Source: Rhipidocladum racemiflorum (Eukaryota; Streptophyta; Magnoliopsida; Poales; Poaceae). Taken from it: DNA of 64,000 bases. The notes under the pieces were generated by a model that ran no database searches, was not told where the DNA came from, and saw only the letters and a program-made list of their open reading frames with translations. The stretch is taken from contig CM070570.1 in assembly GCA_036346355.1 (NCBI GenBank), positions 2,728,001-2,792,000 of the forward strand, in the 5' to 3' direction. Shown here piece by piece: positions 54,501 through 64,000 of this stretch (the first letter of the stretch is position 1; every line of letters starts with the position of its first letter). Both the position numbers and the translations under genes were made by a program.

Positions 54501-54805
54501 TTATGTGCTTTCCAGGACTAGCGTTCCATCCACTGGATGGGATTTTGCAAGCCATACCGCACGTGTTTGCTATCTTCCTTCTCCCAACGCACTTCAGAAC
54601 ACACATTGCTCTCATATTCATAGAGGGTGTGTGGACAGCTAACATCCATGACTGCATCCACGGCAAGGTTTGGCCGGTGATGGGTGCTGGCTATCACACT
54701 ATTCACCATACAACTTATCGCCACAATTATGGCCACTACACCGTCTGGATGGACTGGCTGTTTGGCACCCTTCGTGAGCCAGAAGATATCCTCAAGGAGG
54801 ATTGA
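48566..54805 (+). CDS. Delta7-sterol C-5(6)-desaturase (STE1/DWF7 type)
   Basis: Join 48566-48800, 53702-54007 and 54516-54805, 276 residues. An ER-membrane di-iron desaturase that introduces the C-5 double bond into delta7-sterols on the way to campesterol, sitosterol and brassinosteroids, using cytochrome b5 as electron donor. Three histidine clusters are present: HRELH (150-154), HATHH (164-168) and HTIHH (241-245), with further family residues HDCIHG (225-230) and NYGHYT. Hydrophobic segments fit a membrane protein. Both introns have GT-AG ends and phase 1 joins that give HKDSIPT and PFAGLAFHP, as in Arabidopsis STE1, and the length matches the family (about 280). The C-terminal charged tail is slightly shorter than in Arabidopsis. 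Intron 1 is 4901 bp because of transposon insertions; intron 2 is 508 bp. No disabling change is seen, so it is probably functional. Confidence 0.95.
48914..49114. mobile_element. Stowaway-like MITE in intron 1
   Basis: Left end TATCCCTCCATCCTATTAT and right end TTTTGAGATGGAGGGAGCAG are imperfect complements with TA at both outer edges. About 200 bp, non-coding. Confidence 0.7.
49115..50287. repeat. Intron 1 sequence with a 41-bp tandem duplication
   Basis: GGTGCTTGTGTCCAGCAATG at 49261 recurs at 49302 with one change. GGGCATGT is repeated three times near 50145-50168. Otherwise ordinary intron sequence. Confidence 0.7.
50288..53018. mobile_element. hAT-type element, 2731 bp, in desaturase intron 1
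   Basis: Ends TAGAGGTGGGCAT and TTGCCCACCTCTA, flanked by the perfect 8-bp duplication AGCGGGAT (50280-50287 and 53019-53026). No hAT transposase is visible. It contains a probable minus-strand retroelement (about 51070-52230), a CT-rich and GC-rich part (52380-52900) and a right subterminal part rich in GGGCC/GGCAC motifs. Non-autonomous; probably has cargo or nested insertions. Confidence 0.9.
51070..52230 (-). mobile_element. Probable non-LTR-type retroelement or retro-fragment
   Basis: Read on the minus strand, a CT-rich start (52190-52230) is followed by a 268-residue open frame (52189-51383) with no recognised domain, then a tail with TTCTTCTTAATGAATTGACA and GAACAAAAAAAGAGC. The 3' tail layout resembles plant LINE 3' ends. 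No reverse transcriptase motif was found, so it would be non-autonomous or truncated. Other origins (captured gene, old LTR) are possible. Confidence 0.35.
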
Positions 54806-55269
54806 GTTATTCAACCCTGTGCTATCCTAGTTCGTCTCGGTAGCGCTGTGAAGTGTAAGGGTTTCAATCCGTTGAGGAGTTGTGTTGCCTTTTGAGCATC
54901 AATGTGCCATTTCAGTCTGCTAGGTGAAAATAATGTGATTTTTATTTAGCTTTATTCCTCGGGATGCAACGAAATTAAGAGAGATCTTTGATTGCTGGGT
55001 TCTAGGTGTCTATCATTCGGCACCGTGATGTCAAAAATGCTTTTCCTCCACCCGAGTTCATTGCTGTTTTCCCACATTTTCCTGTTTCCTACGAACTTGT
55101 GTGGGCTGTGGCGTACAGTAGTTAAACATTGGTATGAAATCTCTGGGCATGTTGCTGTTGTCTAAAACAGATTAGAACTGCTTTGCATGTCAATGAGCAT
55201 GATGAGAGGTTGTAAGTTGGTACCTTTTGTATAGCCACGCATGTTTGCGTGATATAAAAATCTCGTTTT
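54806..55269 (+). other. 3'UTR and downstream flank of the desaturase gene
   Basis: No ORF or repeat. Poly(A) signal-like AT-rich text (GATTTTTATTTAGC near 54938) suggests the transcript end within about 150-200 bp, but this is not certain. Confidence 0.4.
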
Positions 55270-55566
55270 ATGGTATCCCTTCAAGTAGTTTATTCATTGA
55301 GATTGCATTCGCTAGTTGGGCGAAGTGCGACAACGAAATTCAACAGCAGCTACAGCACTGAAAGTGCCTTTGAGACCAACAAGGCAGGTGTTTTTCCCGG
55401 AAAAGGAGATGCTTATTTCCATGTATTTAAACCTGCAAAGTTGATTGAGGAATGCACTTTGTCGGCACTCAAAGATTACAACCCCATGGCCTCTGATCAC
55501 AAGTTGACGATACCACATGGAATTGTTTTTGGGCTTGCCAATTGCTATCACTATCCATATGAGTGA
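55270..55566 (+). other. 98-residue ORF, not recognised
   Basis: Open frame with fairly normal composition (SYSTESAFETNKAGVFPGKG, then FHVFKPAKLIEECTL), ending HYPYE and TGA. It reads more like a real protein segment than most chance ORFs here, but no family was recognised and no splice partner was found. It could be a terminal exon or a captured fragment. Confidence 0.3.
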
Positions 55567-56279
55567 GACGCCTGACTGAACGATCATAATTTAAAGTTCA
55601 GACAATTGACACGCACTGCTCTTTATTTAGATCCAAATAATAAGTACCTGCCATGAAAAGGGCCGAACAGGCCCTGGAACAGTGTCGAAGGTAGCTGAGC
55701 AGCCGTAGCAGGCTTAAAAGGAGCAGCCGAATTTTGTTGTGAGTTACAGCTGGGAGTCCAGCCGAAGAAGGCCTTCTGGTATTTCGGCCCACCGAGCGGA
55801 CGACGCGGGTCTTTGAAAAGGAGGACGAAACAGAGCACGCACAGGCCCAACTGGCCGGGGACTCCGCGTTTACGCGCAGATTCGCCGTCTCATCATGCGC
55901 TGTGCAATTTCGTTGCTGGTCGAAACGTGTGATGCTTCTCTCACGTTAATTTCTTTCTGGTAAGATCACGCTCGACAGTGTCATATTGTGCTCCAGTCCA
56001 GACTCAGAGTCCAGGCCGGTAATCGTTGCTAAGTTTGTTCAATCAGAGACTACTCCACTTAGGATTGTTCAAAGGAGGGAGGAATGCATTGCTGCATCCA
56101 TGCATGTATCAGCCGACAAATAAAGCCAGATCTATGCGGCGGTCGAATTCAACGCGGTTTGTGCCATGTCATTGTCGTGATAAGGACGACGTCTACTCGT
56201 TCTGATAGAAAGAAATCTATATAAATAAAACAAAGAAAATACTCCACAGTAATCATAAAATAGATTCTAAACATTTTAA
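55567..56279. other. Intergenic, nothing recognised
   Basis: A GC-richer stretch at 55650-55870 has short open frames on the minus strand without recognised domains. Confidence 0.45.
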
Positions 56280-56452
56280 TGATGTCCACTTATTTTTGAT
56301 GGGACTAGATTATAACGATTCAGATTAATTATATATAGATATTAGAGTTAGTAACAAATACAATTTATTTCAGTAACTAAAAGTAGAGTTCTATATCAAA
56401 GACAATTGTATTCTAATATCTGGTATTGTAGTTATGCGGATAAATATGCTGG
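56280..56452 (+). mobile_element. Helitron 3' fragment
   Basis: TATATATAGATATTAGAGTT and GTATTGTAGTTATGCGGA then ATGCTGG followed by T match the 3' part of the element 3545-4038 (read on its own strand). The 5' part is missing. Confidence 0.5.
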
Positions 56453-56537
56453 TTCGTATCAAAAGAAGAGCCATTTTGTTTCCGGCTGAAGAAAAAAAAA
56501 CCTTGGCACAATTAAGCTGGTGATTCGATCTGAATAA

Positions 56538-56769
56538 GACTATCTCTAGCGGATTCCCTTCAGTCTTCAAATCCCTTCGCGGACATATCTCAAGTGCTGC
56601 AGTGGATTCCCTTCAGAAGGGATTCGAAAAGATAATCCCTTTAGAAACAGATTCTCTCTCCAATCTCAGAGAGAAATCCCTTCGAGAGGATGCTGCTAGA
56701 GATAGTAGAAAATAAAGGGAATAAATATAGGGAAGGAAATGGAATGAAAGAAAATTGCTGGAGATAGTC
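56538..56769. mobile_element. Tourist-like MITE (GACTATCTC termini), copy 2
   Basis: Ends GACTATCTCTAGCGG and TGCTGGAGATAGTC with TAA on both sides (56535-56537 and 56770-56772). Reverse complement of 14391-14646 with moderate divergence. Confidence 0.88.
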
Positions 56770-56772
56770 TAA

Positions 56773-57010
56773 GTTCTGGTCCAGGCTACAAAACGACTAC
56801 TCCAGTTTGGATCTTCCCGTTCGCTTTTGCTTTGCTACCTTGTTCTCGCTCTCCTCGGCGTCGTTCCATCAAGAGAAGCCATGGATTAGTAGTAGCAAAT
56901 CTCCAAGTCTACACGCGGAGAGACTGACGTGTGAAGAAGATTCTCCGGCTTGTCCGTCCCTTGGTCGAGACAAGGATATGATATTTGACGGGTTTTTTTA
57001 AATAATACAT
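56773..57010. other. Intergenic, short ORF only
   Basis: A 64-codon frame (56807-57001) has no recognised domain. Confidence 0.3.
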
Positions 57011-57570
57011 TTTTAAAAATAAAAATATAGAAAAATACGTTAAAAATAATTATTTGAATATACCTTTATCGCTAATTTATTTGGCGATAGGTCAGTGACA
57101 GATTATCTATCGCCAAATGAATTGGCAGCATAAGCCATGTCGCCAGTTCATTTGATAACATGAGCTTCCCATCAGCATGTCACTAATTTAGGTTCTGTTT
57201 GGCAGAGCTTCAGATTCTAGTTCCACCTCGGATCTGAAATTTGTAGGTTAAGATAAAATGAATTAAGTTTATATTTTTATTCTAAAATGTAAACAAGATG
57301 ATCCATCTAAACACTCTTATACCCACAGCTCCAACTCCACGATTTGGTACAACTAGGAATACCCAGTTCCACCAGATTCATGAATCTGATGAAGCTGGAG
57401 ATCTGCCAAACACCCCCTTAATTGATAACAGAGTTTTATTCAGCCAACAGTTTTATCGCTGATTCATTTGATCAATAGATCTATTTGGCTAGTAGGCTTC
57501 TGTCGCCAAATGAATTGGTGATAGAAGCATTGTTGCCGGATCTCATTTAACCACAGTGCTTCTATTGGCA
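57011..57570. mobile_element. Unclassified repeat interrupted by a Tourist MITE
   Basis: ATCGCCAAATGAATTGG-type motifs occur on both sides of the nested MITE, in direct and inverted forms (57080-57150 and 57450-57560). The outer element was not identified. Confidence 0.4.
57191..57417. mobile_element. Tourist MITE, 227 bp
   Basis: Ends GGTTCTGTTTGGCAGAGCT and ATCTGCCAAACACCCCC with TTA on both sides (57188-57190 and 57418-57420). Confidence 0.82.
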
Positions 57571-58372
57571 ATTGGTATATTTATATAATTATTATTTTTC
57601 AATGTATTTTCCAAAATTTTATTTAAAATTGCTTTATATTTTAAAAAAATCGATATTGATGCATCTTCATGTTTGTGCAAAAAAAAAAAAAAAAATCACC
57701 CTGTAATAACGACTAGCCGATCGACGTGTCTCAAGCCACACCAGAAGCTAGCTGCAAGGGAAAAACTTGTTTTCGCCGGTTGGATCGGTACGTGTTGTTG
57801 AGGTATAATACTACTAGTATGATTAGGTTGGCATCTTTCGTTATCTTGTAGTGGGTGCTAATGTCGATCGATGGGGCGTATGCAAGGAATAATTCGTTCT
57901 TTGTTCAATTCTGTGATGCCTTCTTGTTCAAATATTCCACAGTTACTGCAGGTGCTTATCTGCATCCGTGCGGGGTCCTTGAATTTCACCGTGGGCTGGC
58001 AGGCATTCAGAGATCTTTCCTTTGATCTACGTGACCGTACTGTAGGCGTGTATAGTGGTATAGATGACAGTTGTCTATAATACATCTTTATATCATACAG
58101 ACAACATTAAAAACTACTCACACAAGGAATCGTTTATATAGTTGTCTGTAGTAGTCTCTTATTTAATTAATAGATTATCTATATAATAGTACATAAAATA
58201 TAAAACCGTCTGTAAGACCATCTGTTAAATAATAGATGTCATCTTTCTCTCTACTACTCCTCTCTCCTCTACATCATCTAAATCTTATATAGCATAGTTT
58301 TACGGACAGCTAACATGTACCACTGATAGCTAATTGTTGCTAGGTTTGATTTAGAAAGTCGGTGGACAAACC
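57571..58372. other. Intergenic, nothing clear
   Basis: Contains an A run (about 57680-57696) and a stretch at 58060-58330 rich in GACAGTTGTCT/AGACAAC motifs that may be a decayed MITE. No gene recognised. Confidence 0.4.
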
Positions 58373-58734
58373 CAGGGTTTACAAAACCGTCGAAAACCGT
58401 GGTTTAGACCGTCTCGAGCTGGCTCGACAGCTAAAACTAGTCGGTAAACCTATCAAATTCCAAAAAAGTTCAAAAATCTTGAAAAAAAAAATTATGCGAC
58501 AAAAAAACAACCAGTTTTTCTGTCAAAATCGCGTTGCAGTGCTGCAAAGGTTAGCACCCGGTCATTCTTCGGTGAAAACCAGTCGATTTTTGATGTTTTT
58601 TTAAAAAAATCAAAAATCTTGAATTCTTAACCCTTCGATTTCTGACGATTTTTCGGTTTTTTTTTACTCGATATTTTCAATTTTTAAATTCAATTTTTGA
58701 GCGGTTTTTTGGGTATCGATATTGTTAACCCGTG
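58373..58734. mobile_element. Non-autonomous hAT-type element, 362 bp
   Basis: Ends CAGGGTTTACAAAACCG and ATATTGTTAACCCGTG, imperfect complements. Flanks GACAAACC (58365-58372) and GACAAACG (58735-58742) match at 7 of 8 positions. Third member of the CAGGGTT family in the window. Confidence 0.82.
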
Positions 58735-59350
58735 GACAAACGGACCGAAGTCACTGTTTTCTTGGCCAAACATGACAGGGAAATATTTTTCTTTGGACTT
58801 TTTCTAATAAATCTGTAGTAAGCCTAATTCATGCAGTTCCGAAAAACTTATCGAGTGCAGTAATGTACTTAGTGAGATATATCTGCTATAAACCTTTCGC
58901 TGGGTGCTATCAAACTAGTTTAGTTGATAACATGAGTATATTTACCTTCAGCTGGTGGACAAGGAGGTCGGATGCAGTGCAGACAGCGCGAGATAGTAAA
59001 GCTGGGTAGTATGTCACCCCGCGCATATCGTCAAACGCAAGAAACAAAATTTAATCGCTTACACGTAGAATACACGTAGCAGGCGCGCGTTGCTTGTTGC
59101 GCAGCACGCTCTATCTCCGTGCCGGAGTCCATGTTGGGAGAGCGCGGTCGGTTACATCTATCGCAGTCGATCCTACGCCCGATTGGGACAAATTGTGATC
59201 GATTTCACGCACTTTTCGGTCGCAAAAGTCCCCGCCCATATAGTTTGGCCATGTTTGCTAATATAGGTGGTCATATTTTCCATGCCATTAAAATTTAGCG
59301 TATTAAATGTGGCATAGCTTTACAAAAAAATTGAGTAGAATATTTTTTAA
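58735..59350. other. Intergenic, nothing recognised
   Basis: A GC-richer part (58970-59240) has no ORF or known motif. Confidence 0.45.
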
Positions 59351-59705
59351 TCTATTATATATTAAAAACTCACAAGAGTCATTAAGAAAAAAAGAGAAAT
59401 ATGCTAGAAATTCTAAAAAAAAGCAAAACATCTAGCCCTTAATCCGGTGGACCCTAATTACATCCACCATCAGATGTTATTATTTAAAAAAGAAATATCT
59501 AACCGTCTATCTAGCGGACCCAAGCTTAGATTAAAAGAACGAGTCCAAGAATCTCCACAACTTATTTTGGTAGAACCAGATTATAACGATGCATACTAAT
59601 CATATATAGATATTTGAGTTATATAAAAATACACACTTATAAAAAAAATAGTTATATATCATAATCGTATCATAATATCTAGCTGTGCAGTTGCGCGGAT
59701 AATTA
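59351..59705 (+). mobile_element. Helitron copy, 5' end clear, 3' end uncertain
   Basis: Starts A|TCTATTATATATTAAAAAC, same as the 5' end of the element 3545-4038, and continues with ATATCTAACCGTCTATCTAG and ACTTATTTTGGTAGAACCAG. Near its end CTAGCTGTGCAGTTGCGCGG is the hairpin sequence in the opposite orientation to copy 1; the terminal CTRR was not found. Confidence 0.55.
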
Positions 59706-60553
59706 TTATAACAAACCAAACACTCTGCGGTACCTCTAATATTAGAGGGGACAAAGTTGGCTACGGAACAAACATGCGTACCTCTTTGGCTTTCAGTAGC
59801 CTCATGAGCGGACAGGGTTCCCATGCAGTCTTTAAGTGACTGCAACTTAAGCAGTTGCGACTTGCGAGCGAGTTGTTGGATGGAAAAGGAAAGGTTCGGA
59901 TTTATCAAAAAGTACTGTAGCAAATGAATTTGAACGATCTAAACCGTTCGCTTGCTCGATTGAACGGTTTACGTCTGTAACTGTAAGGACTACTTAAATT
60001 AGGGTCCCACGAAGATTATATTAGTCCTCATCCCTCGTGAGCTTACAGGTGTACTTGCTCGCTGCCGTGGCTGCTGCAATGCTTTTGGAACGGCCTTACC
60101 TGCCAAGTGCTGCTAGTACATACTAGTATATACTTACAGTCTGCATAGGAAATTAAGCAGAGCACTAACAGTTGATTAATTAATTGAACACATCACTCTG
60201 GAAAAGGACAATTACGACACACGGCGTTGAAGTAACAACCCTGCATGACTGCATCTGCATGTGTCGGTACTTGCGTGGGACTGAGTGGTGAGTGTTGCAT
60301 CGAAATGGCGACATGTTGATTTGATTCTCTCTTCTTCTTTTTTTGCCGTCGGTCTCTGTCGTGAGTACTGTTTGCACCGAAAAGGTGAGAAGCTTCTCCG
60401 TAATATTCACCGTCGGTCCTTGAAGAAGTTTAGTCCTCTGAAAGTAATTACTTTCACCACTAGTAGAATAGAGTAAAGCAGTGTTTGGTTTACTACTGAA
60501 CTCGAGAATAATGTGAATTAAGCCATACAGTGTATGAGTTGTGTATATGTAAC
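59706..60553. other. Intergenic, nothing recognised
   Basis: No convincing ORF or repeat. Confidence 0.45.
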
Positions 60554-60704
60554 CAGGGGCAGAGCCAGCCCAGGCTCAAGCCCCGGGCTGGACCAACTGA
60601 TCTTAAATTAAATCTATGTTTTTAATTATTTTTCAATAATTTTTTTAAAAAAATTAATAGGCTTTCGGTACCAGGCCCCGGGCTGCAGCACGTATCCGCC
60701 CCTG
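60554..60704. mobile_element. hAT MITE (CAGGGGC termini), 151 bp
   Basis: Ends CAGGGGCAGAGCC and TATCCGCCCCTG resemble those of 26360-26606. The 8-bp flanks do not match, so either the TSD decayed or the boundary shifted. Confidence 0.55.
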
Positions 60705-61124
60705 CATAATCATAAGTTCACAGCAAAGCTCTCGATAGAAAGGTTGCAAAAATCTCCGAGTCCTTCCACACCTAGTCAGCATGGCTATCATCGCGATGCA
60801 ACTTCTTCCTCTGGCTCGTAAAGAGTGATCAAATCAATATTTCTATCAAATGTGTTATCGAAACCTTGAGACTGCACATCACGTTTGTGGTCATCTATTG
60901 CTCAATAGGTCCACCTGTCATCATTTCTACTGGGCCAATAAGAACCGACAACACATCTAGAACAGTGAAGCTTTGACCGAGTAAACTCCTACTGGATTTC
61001 AGAATGGTATCAAAACATTGATCATCTTAACATACTACCAATGATGAAAAGAGTGCAATAGCAAAATCTTTCAATAATAGATGGTCGATCAATGAAGAAA
61101 TACTTTAATCAATCAAGCATAAGA
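60705..61124. other. Intergenic, nothing recognised
   Basis: No ORF or element terminus seen. Confidence 0.45.
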
Positions 61125-61325
61125 CAGTAAACCGGATTTTTACGAGAGTGGCGGAACCAAAGAGAGTGGTACAACCACAAATCTGAGATAACCCTGTTGT
61201 TTCCCTTTATTATTTCCTTTCTTGCCCTGTACCTGTATATGGCACAACCACCCAAGCCCTGTAATTTTTTTTCTTATCTTACTAATAAAAACACAGTTTC
61301 TGCTGTCTTTCAAAAAAGATAGAAT
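61125..61325 (+). mobile_element. Possible LINE 3' end
   Basis: A non-coding stretch ends CTTACTAATAAAAACACAGT then CTGTCTTTCAAAAAAG, similar in layout to grass LINE 3' ends. No reverse transcriptase upstream. Confidence 0.3.
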
Positions 61326-63468
61326 TGTTGCAAACAATTTGTTAATTTGGATAATCTACTAGTATGGAGTATACTTGTACTCTACATTTTGCGGTTAAAC
61401 TTTAATTATACCTTCGTTTGCACATCGGTATTAAAAAGATAACGTCAATTGTCAAGTACTCCGGTCTTCGCCCTAAAAATAAACAATGATCAGGGTTCTT
61501 GGCGGACAAATAATGAAATAATGTCACTGAACGCTAGCTAAGACCAAGGACCAACAAACTCTGCTTTAGGCTCAATAATTTAATGTTACCTACGCTTTGT
61601 CCTTGCCTATTGTTAATGTTAGCTTAACAAGACCTTGGCATTCTCTCAAGTCTCAAGTGCCCACGAATGATTCTTGATCTTCTTGTTTAATTTGACCTAT
61701 ATAGTATGAGAAATCGAATTGAATGCCTTTGTGTAGTTTTTTTCTCTCTCTCTTTTGCTTTTTTTTTTTTTTTTTTTTGTGTGTGTTGGAGAACTGTCGC
61801 ATTTGAGGTTCTTGGCGCACTGTTGTAAGATTAACTCGGTATATGATTATTTAATTTGTAAATTCTCCGGACGTGTGACGAGTTATTTGTTCTATCTACT
61901 TGGTTCTTTTATGTTGATTCATTTTAGATTTTCGCATCAAAATCTAGTGATTGATTTTTTAGCCTCCTTTACCTCAAATCTTTATTTTTTTTGTAAATAT
62001 AGCGCTATCCTGATCGTGAAACGCGCCTCCTGCACTTCTCTATCTCTGGAAGAGACCTCCCGCACTATCGTGGCAGGGTTTCTGCTGCTGCAGGCGTCAG
62101 CGTGAGGAGACTTGCTATGGCAAACGAGTGCGAAAGGTAACATCCCGCAATAGGGAAGGTACATTAAGACTATATTTGTAATTTCATTTAGTTGAAGATC
62201 ATATTTAAAAAATAAGGTAAAGAGGCTTAAAAAAACTGGCCACTTCCCCCCAAAAGAAGGGAGATGTGCACTGTAACGAACTGGTTGATGCCCTCAAGTC
62301 TACACGCGTCGTAAGACTGACATGGAGATTCTGTACAAGACAGTGACATGTATACGATCATATGCATTTCTTCAACTACCCCCAACGATGAAAACGACTT
62401 TGTCCACAGTAAATACAAATCACAGATGTTTACCTGTCCGATGTGCACCTAAATTCAAATCAAAATATGTCACCATTTAATTTTTTTTAACACTTTTTAC
62501 GGGTATCATTTCTAGATCTTGACGAGAGGGATAACACAAGTCGTGATACGCGTTTTGTGACAGAACCTCCCTGGGGCCTTGATCTTCTGTTCATTAGGAG
62601 CAAGGACTCTGTTTTGTACCTAGCCTGGCAATGCCTCCATCAGTTGCCCTATATCAACACTGCGAACATGTAACCATGTCGAGATTTGAAAGAAGGAAAG
62701 GAAATTTTGTCGGACCGTTCTCGCAGCATCAAAGAGGAAACCACTGGTGGCCACATGCTGGGCCACAAAGTGGGGCCGCTAACCTCGCCGCAGTACGTAC
62801 TGCTCTGGAACTATCGAGAGAGACTTGGAGGAGCATTGGCAAGTCAAGGTCTTTTCCTACGTGTAACGCGTTTCTCTCTACAATATGCTCCGATCGCGCC
62901 AATCAGCCGCTGGCGCGTCGTGGCAAGTAACCGCGTGACCCAGCAGGTTTCTACTTTTCTTTTTTCGAGGAGGACTTGTATTTTAACAAATTAAACCACT
63001 CCGGTCTAACTAAATCTATCTCGAGAATAGTTTATTTGATCATCTAAAATAGTTCTTGCTATGGTCACGGCTTCTATGGTCTAGTCATGGCTTCGAACTG
63101 TGGCGTAGACTCAAGTGTTATTTGAGAGAGATTGAGAGAGAGATGAAGTGTTATTTAGAGTATTTTTTGGGCTAGTTGCATTAGAAAAGGAAATTTCAAG
63201 GGGAGAATTGGACCCAGGATCACACCTAATGGCGGTTAAACGCGTCTTTCGTGCACCACTTGCATCCAAAATATAAGGAGAATGAACGTAAAATAAAGTT
63301 CGCAGCATTGGATGGACCTTATAAATCCACGTTTGGTAGTTTACCGAACAATGAGATAATTATGGATATTTAGAGCAAAAAATTATTAACAGAATAGGCT
63401 TCATGAGAGTATCACGCTTCCACTCGAAGCAGTTTTTTTTGGAGAGAGAGAGAGAGTTGTTAGTGTAA
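61326..63468. other. Intergenic, nothing recognised
   Basis: Includes a T run (about 61759-61779), a short frame 61755-62105 and a GC-richer part 62600-62960; none shows a recognisable domain. A GA-rich stretch is at 63441-63456. Confidence 0.45.
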
Positions 63469-63575
63469 CTAGTAAATTTATCGCTAAATATTATAATACG
63501 ATTATCTTTGATATATAACTATATTTTCTATAATTATGTATTTTTTATATAACTCTAATGTATATAGATTAATAT
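63469..63575 (-). mobile_element. Helitron 3' end, truncated by an LTR element
   Basis: A|CTAGTAAATTTATCGC followed by text nearly identical to 3573-3668, including ATACGATTATCTTTGATATA. It stops at 63576 where an LTR begins. Confidence 0.6.
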
Positions 63576-64000
63576 TGTCGGGGGGTCAGGTAGACCCCAC
63601 AAAATTACCTCGGGTGCCACAAGGGGCGCGGGCTCATCACGCTCGAACCACCGGAGGCCGTTCTCGACGACCTAGCCAGCGCCAGAGCAAAGACGAGGTC
63701 GTTCCCGCCCTGGTCACGAGGAGGTTGTTCCAAGGGACGGTCTAGCCGGGACCTTTTGGGAGGTCGCATGACCTGGTGGACCGGTAGCTCGTGCTCGGGC
63801 CAAAGTGGCCGAGTTCGGAGTTAGACGTTAGCCGACCTGACGTGATCCCGAGGTCGGTAACTACCCGCTGCGTAACCTCCGCTAGTTCGTTGCGATCCCC
63901 GCGGGAACGTGACAGGAGTGTAGGATCCGTTAGTTACCACGTTGGACCTGGTCGGACGTGGAGTTAGTGGGTTTGAACAAGCACACCCCTTTGTAAGCTA
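63576..64000 (+). mobile_element. LTR retrotransposon, left end only
   Basis: Starts TGTCGGGGGGTCAGG and is GC-rich, with a sharp change of composition from the Helitron it interrupts. It runs off the window edge, so LTR length and family cannot be judged. Confidence 0.5.

Overview
The window looks like gene-poor, repeat-rich DNA from a grass (Poaceae, probably panicoid). The reasons are two GC-rich intron-containing plant genes, many Stowaway- and Tourist-type MITEs, long Ty3/gypsy LTRs, CACTA, hAT, Mutator and Helitron termini, and plant-only domains (plant mobile domain, PPR). No prokaryotic features, CRISPR arrays, rRNA or convincing tRNA genes are visible.

Layout. 0-5 kb: a MITE, a GC-rich ORF relic, a 1.1 kb hAT-type element, a 1.1 kb CACTA element, and the tail of a PPR gene split by a Helitron. 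5.2-8.2 kb: a decayed solo LTR with a nested hAT MITE. 8.6-10.7 kb: an intact LRR receptor-like kinase gene (two exons, GC-AG intron) with a Stowaway MITE in its 3' region. 11-16.5 kb: MITEs, a GC island, a ~110-bp tandem array and a 706-bp Mutator-type foldback. 16.5-28.6 kb: a large decayed Mutator-like element (MULE) carrying a transposase, a plant mobile domain (PMD) protein and a GRF-type zinc-finger protein. The PMD is split by a 3.4 kb solo LTR and the zinc-finger unit is preceded by 36-bp repeats and a hAT MITE. 30.6-35.4 kb: a gypsy LTR and gag relic fused to the 3' part of a hAT transposase. 35.6-45 kb: Tourist and hAT MITEs, an FtsZ1-like fragment and a decayed copia element in several pieces. 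45.7-48.3 kb: a second solo LTR related to the one at 5.2 kb, on the minus strand. 48.6-54.8 kb: an intact three-exon sterol C-5 desaturase gene whose 4.9 kb first intron holds a 2.7 kb hAT-type element with a perfect 8-bp target duplication. 55-64 kb: unrecognised DNA with MITEs, Helitron relics and the start of an LTR element at the right edge.

Only two genes look functional: the receptor-like kinase (8626-10739) and the sterol C-5 desaturase (48566-54805). They are 38 kb apart and not obviously related in function, but each has a related ~2.6-3.0 kb solo LTR ending 250-410 bp upstream of its start codon. The rest is transposable-element sequence and gene fragments. Boundaries given with target-site duplications (TSDs) were read directly from the sequence; family names rest on terminal motifs and remembered protein families and could not be searched.
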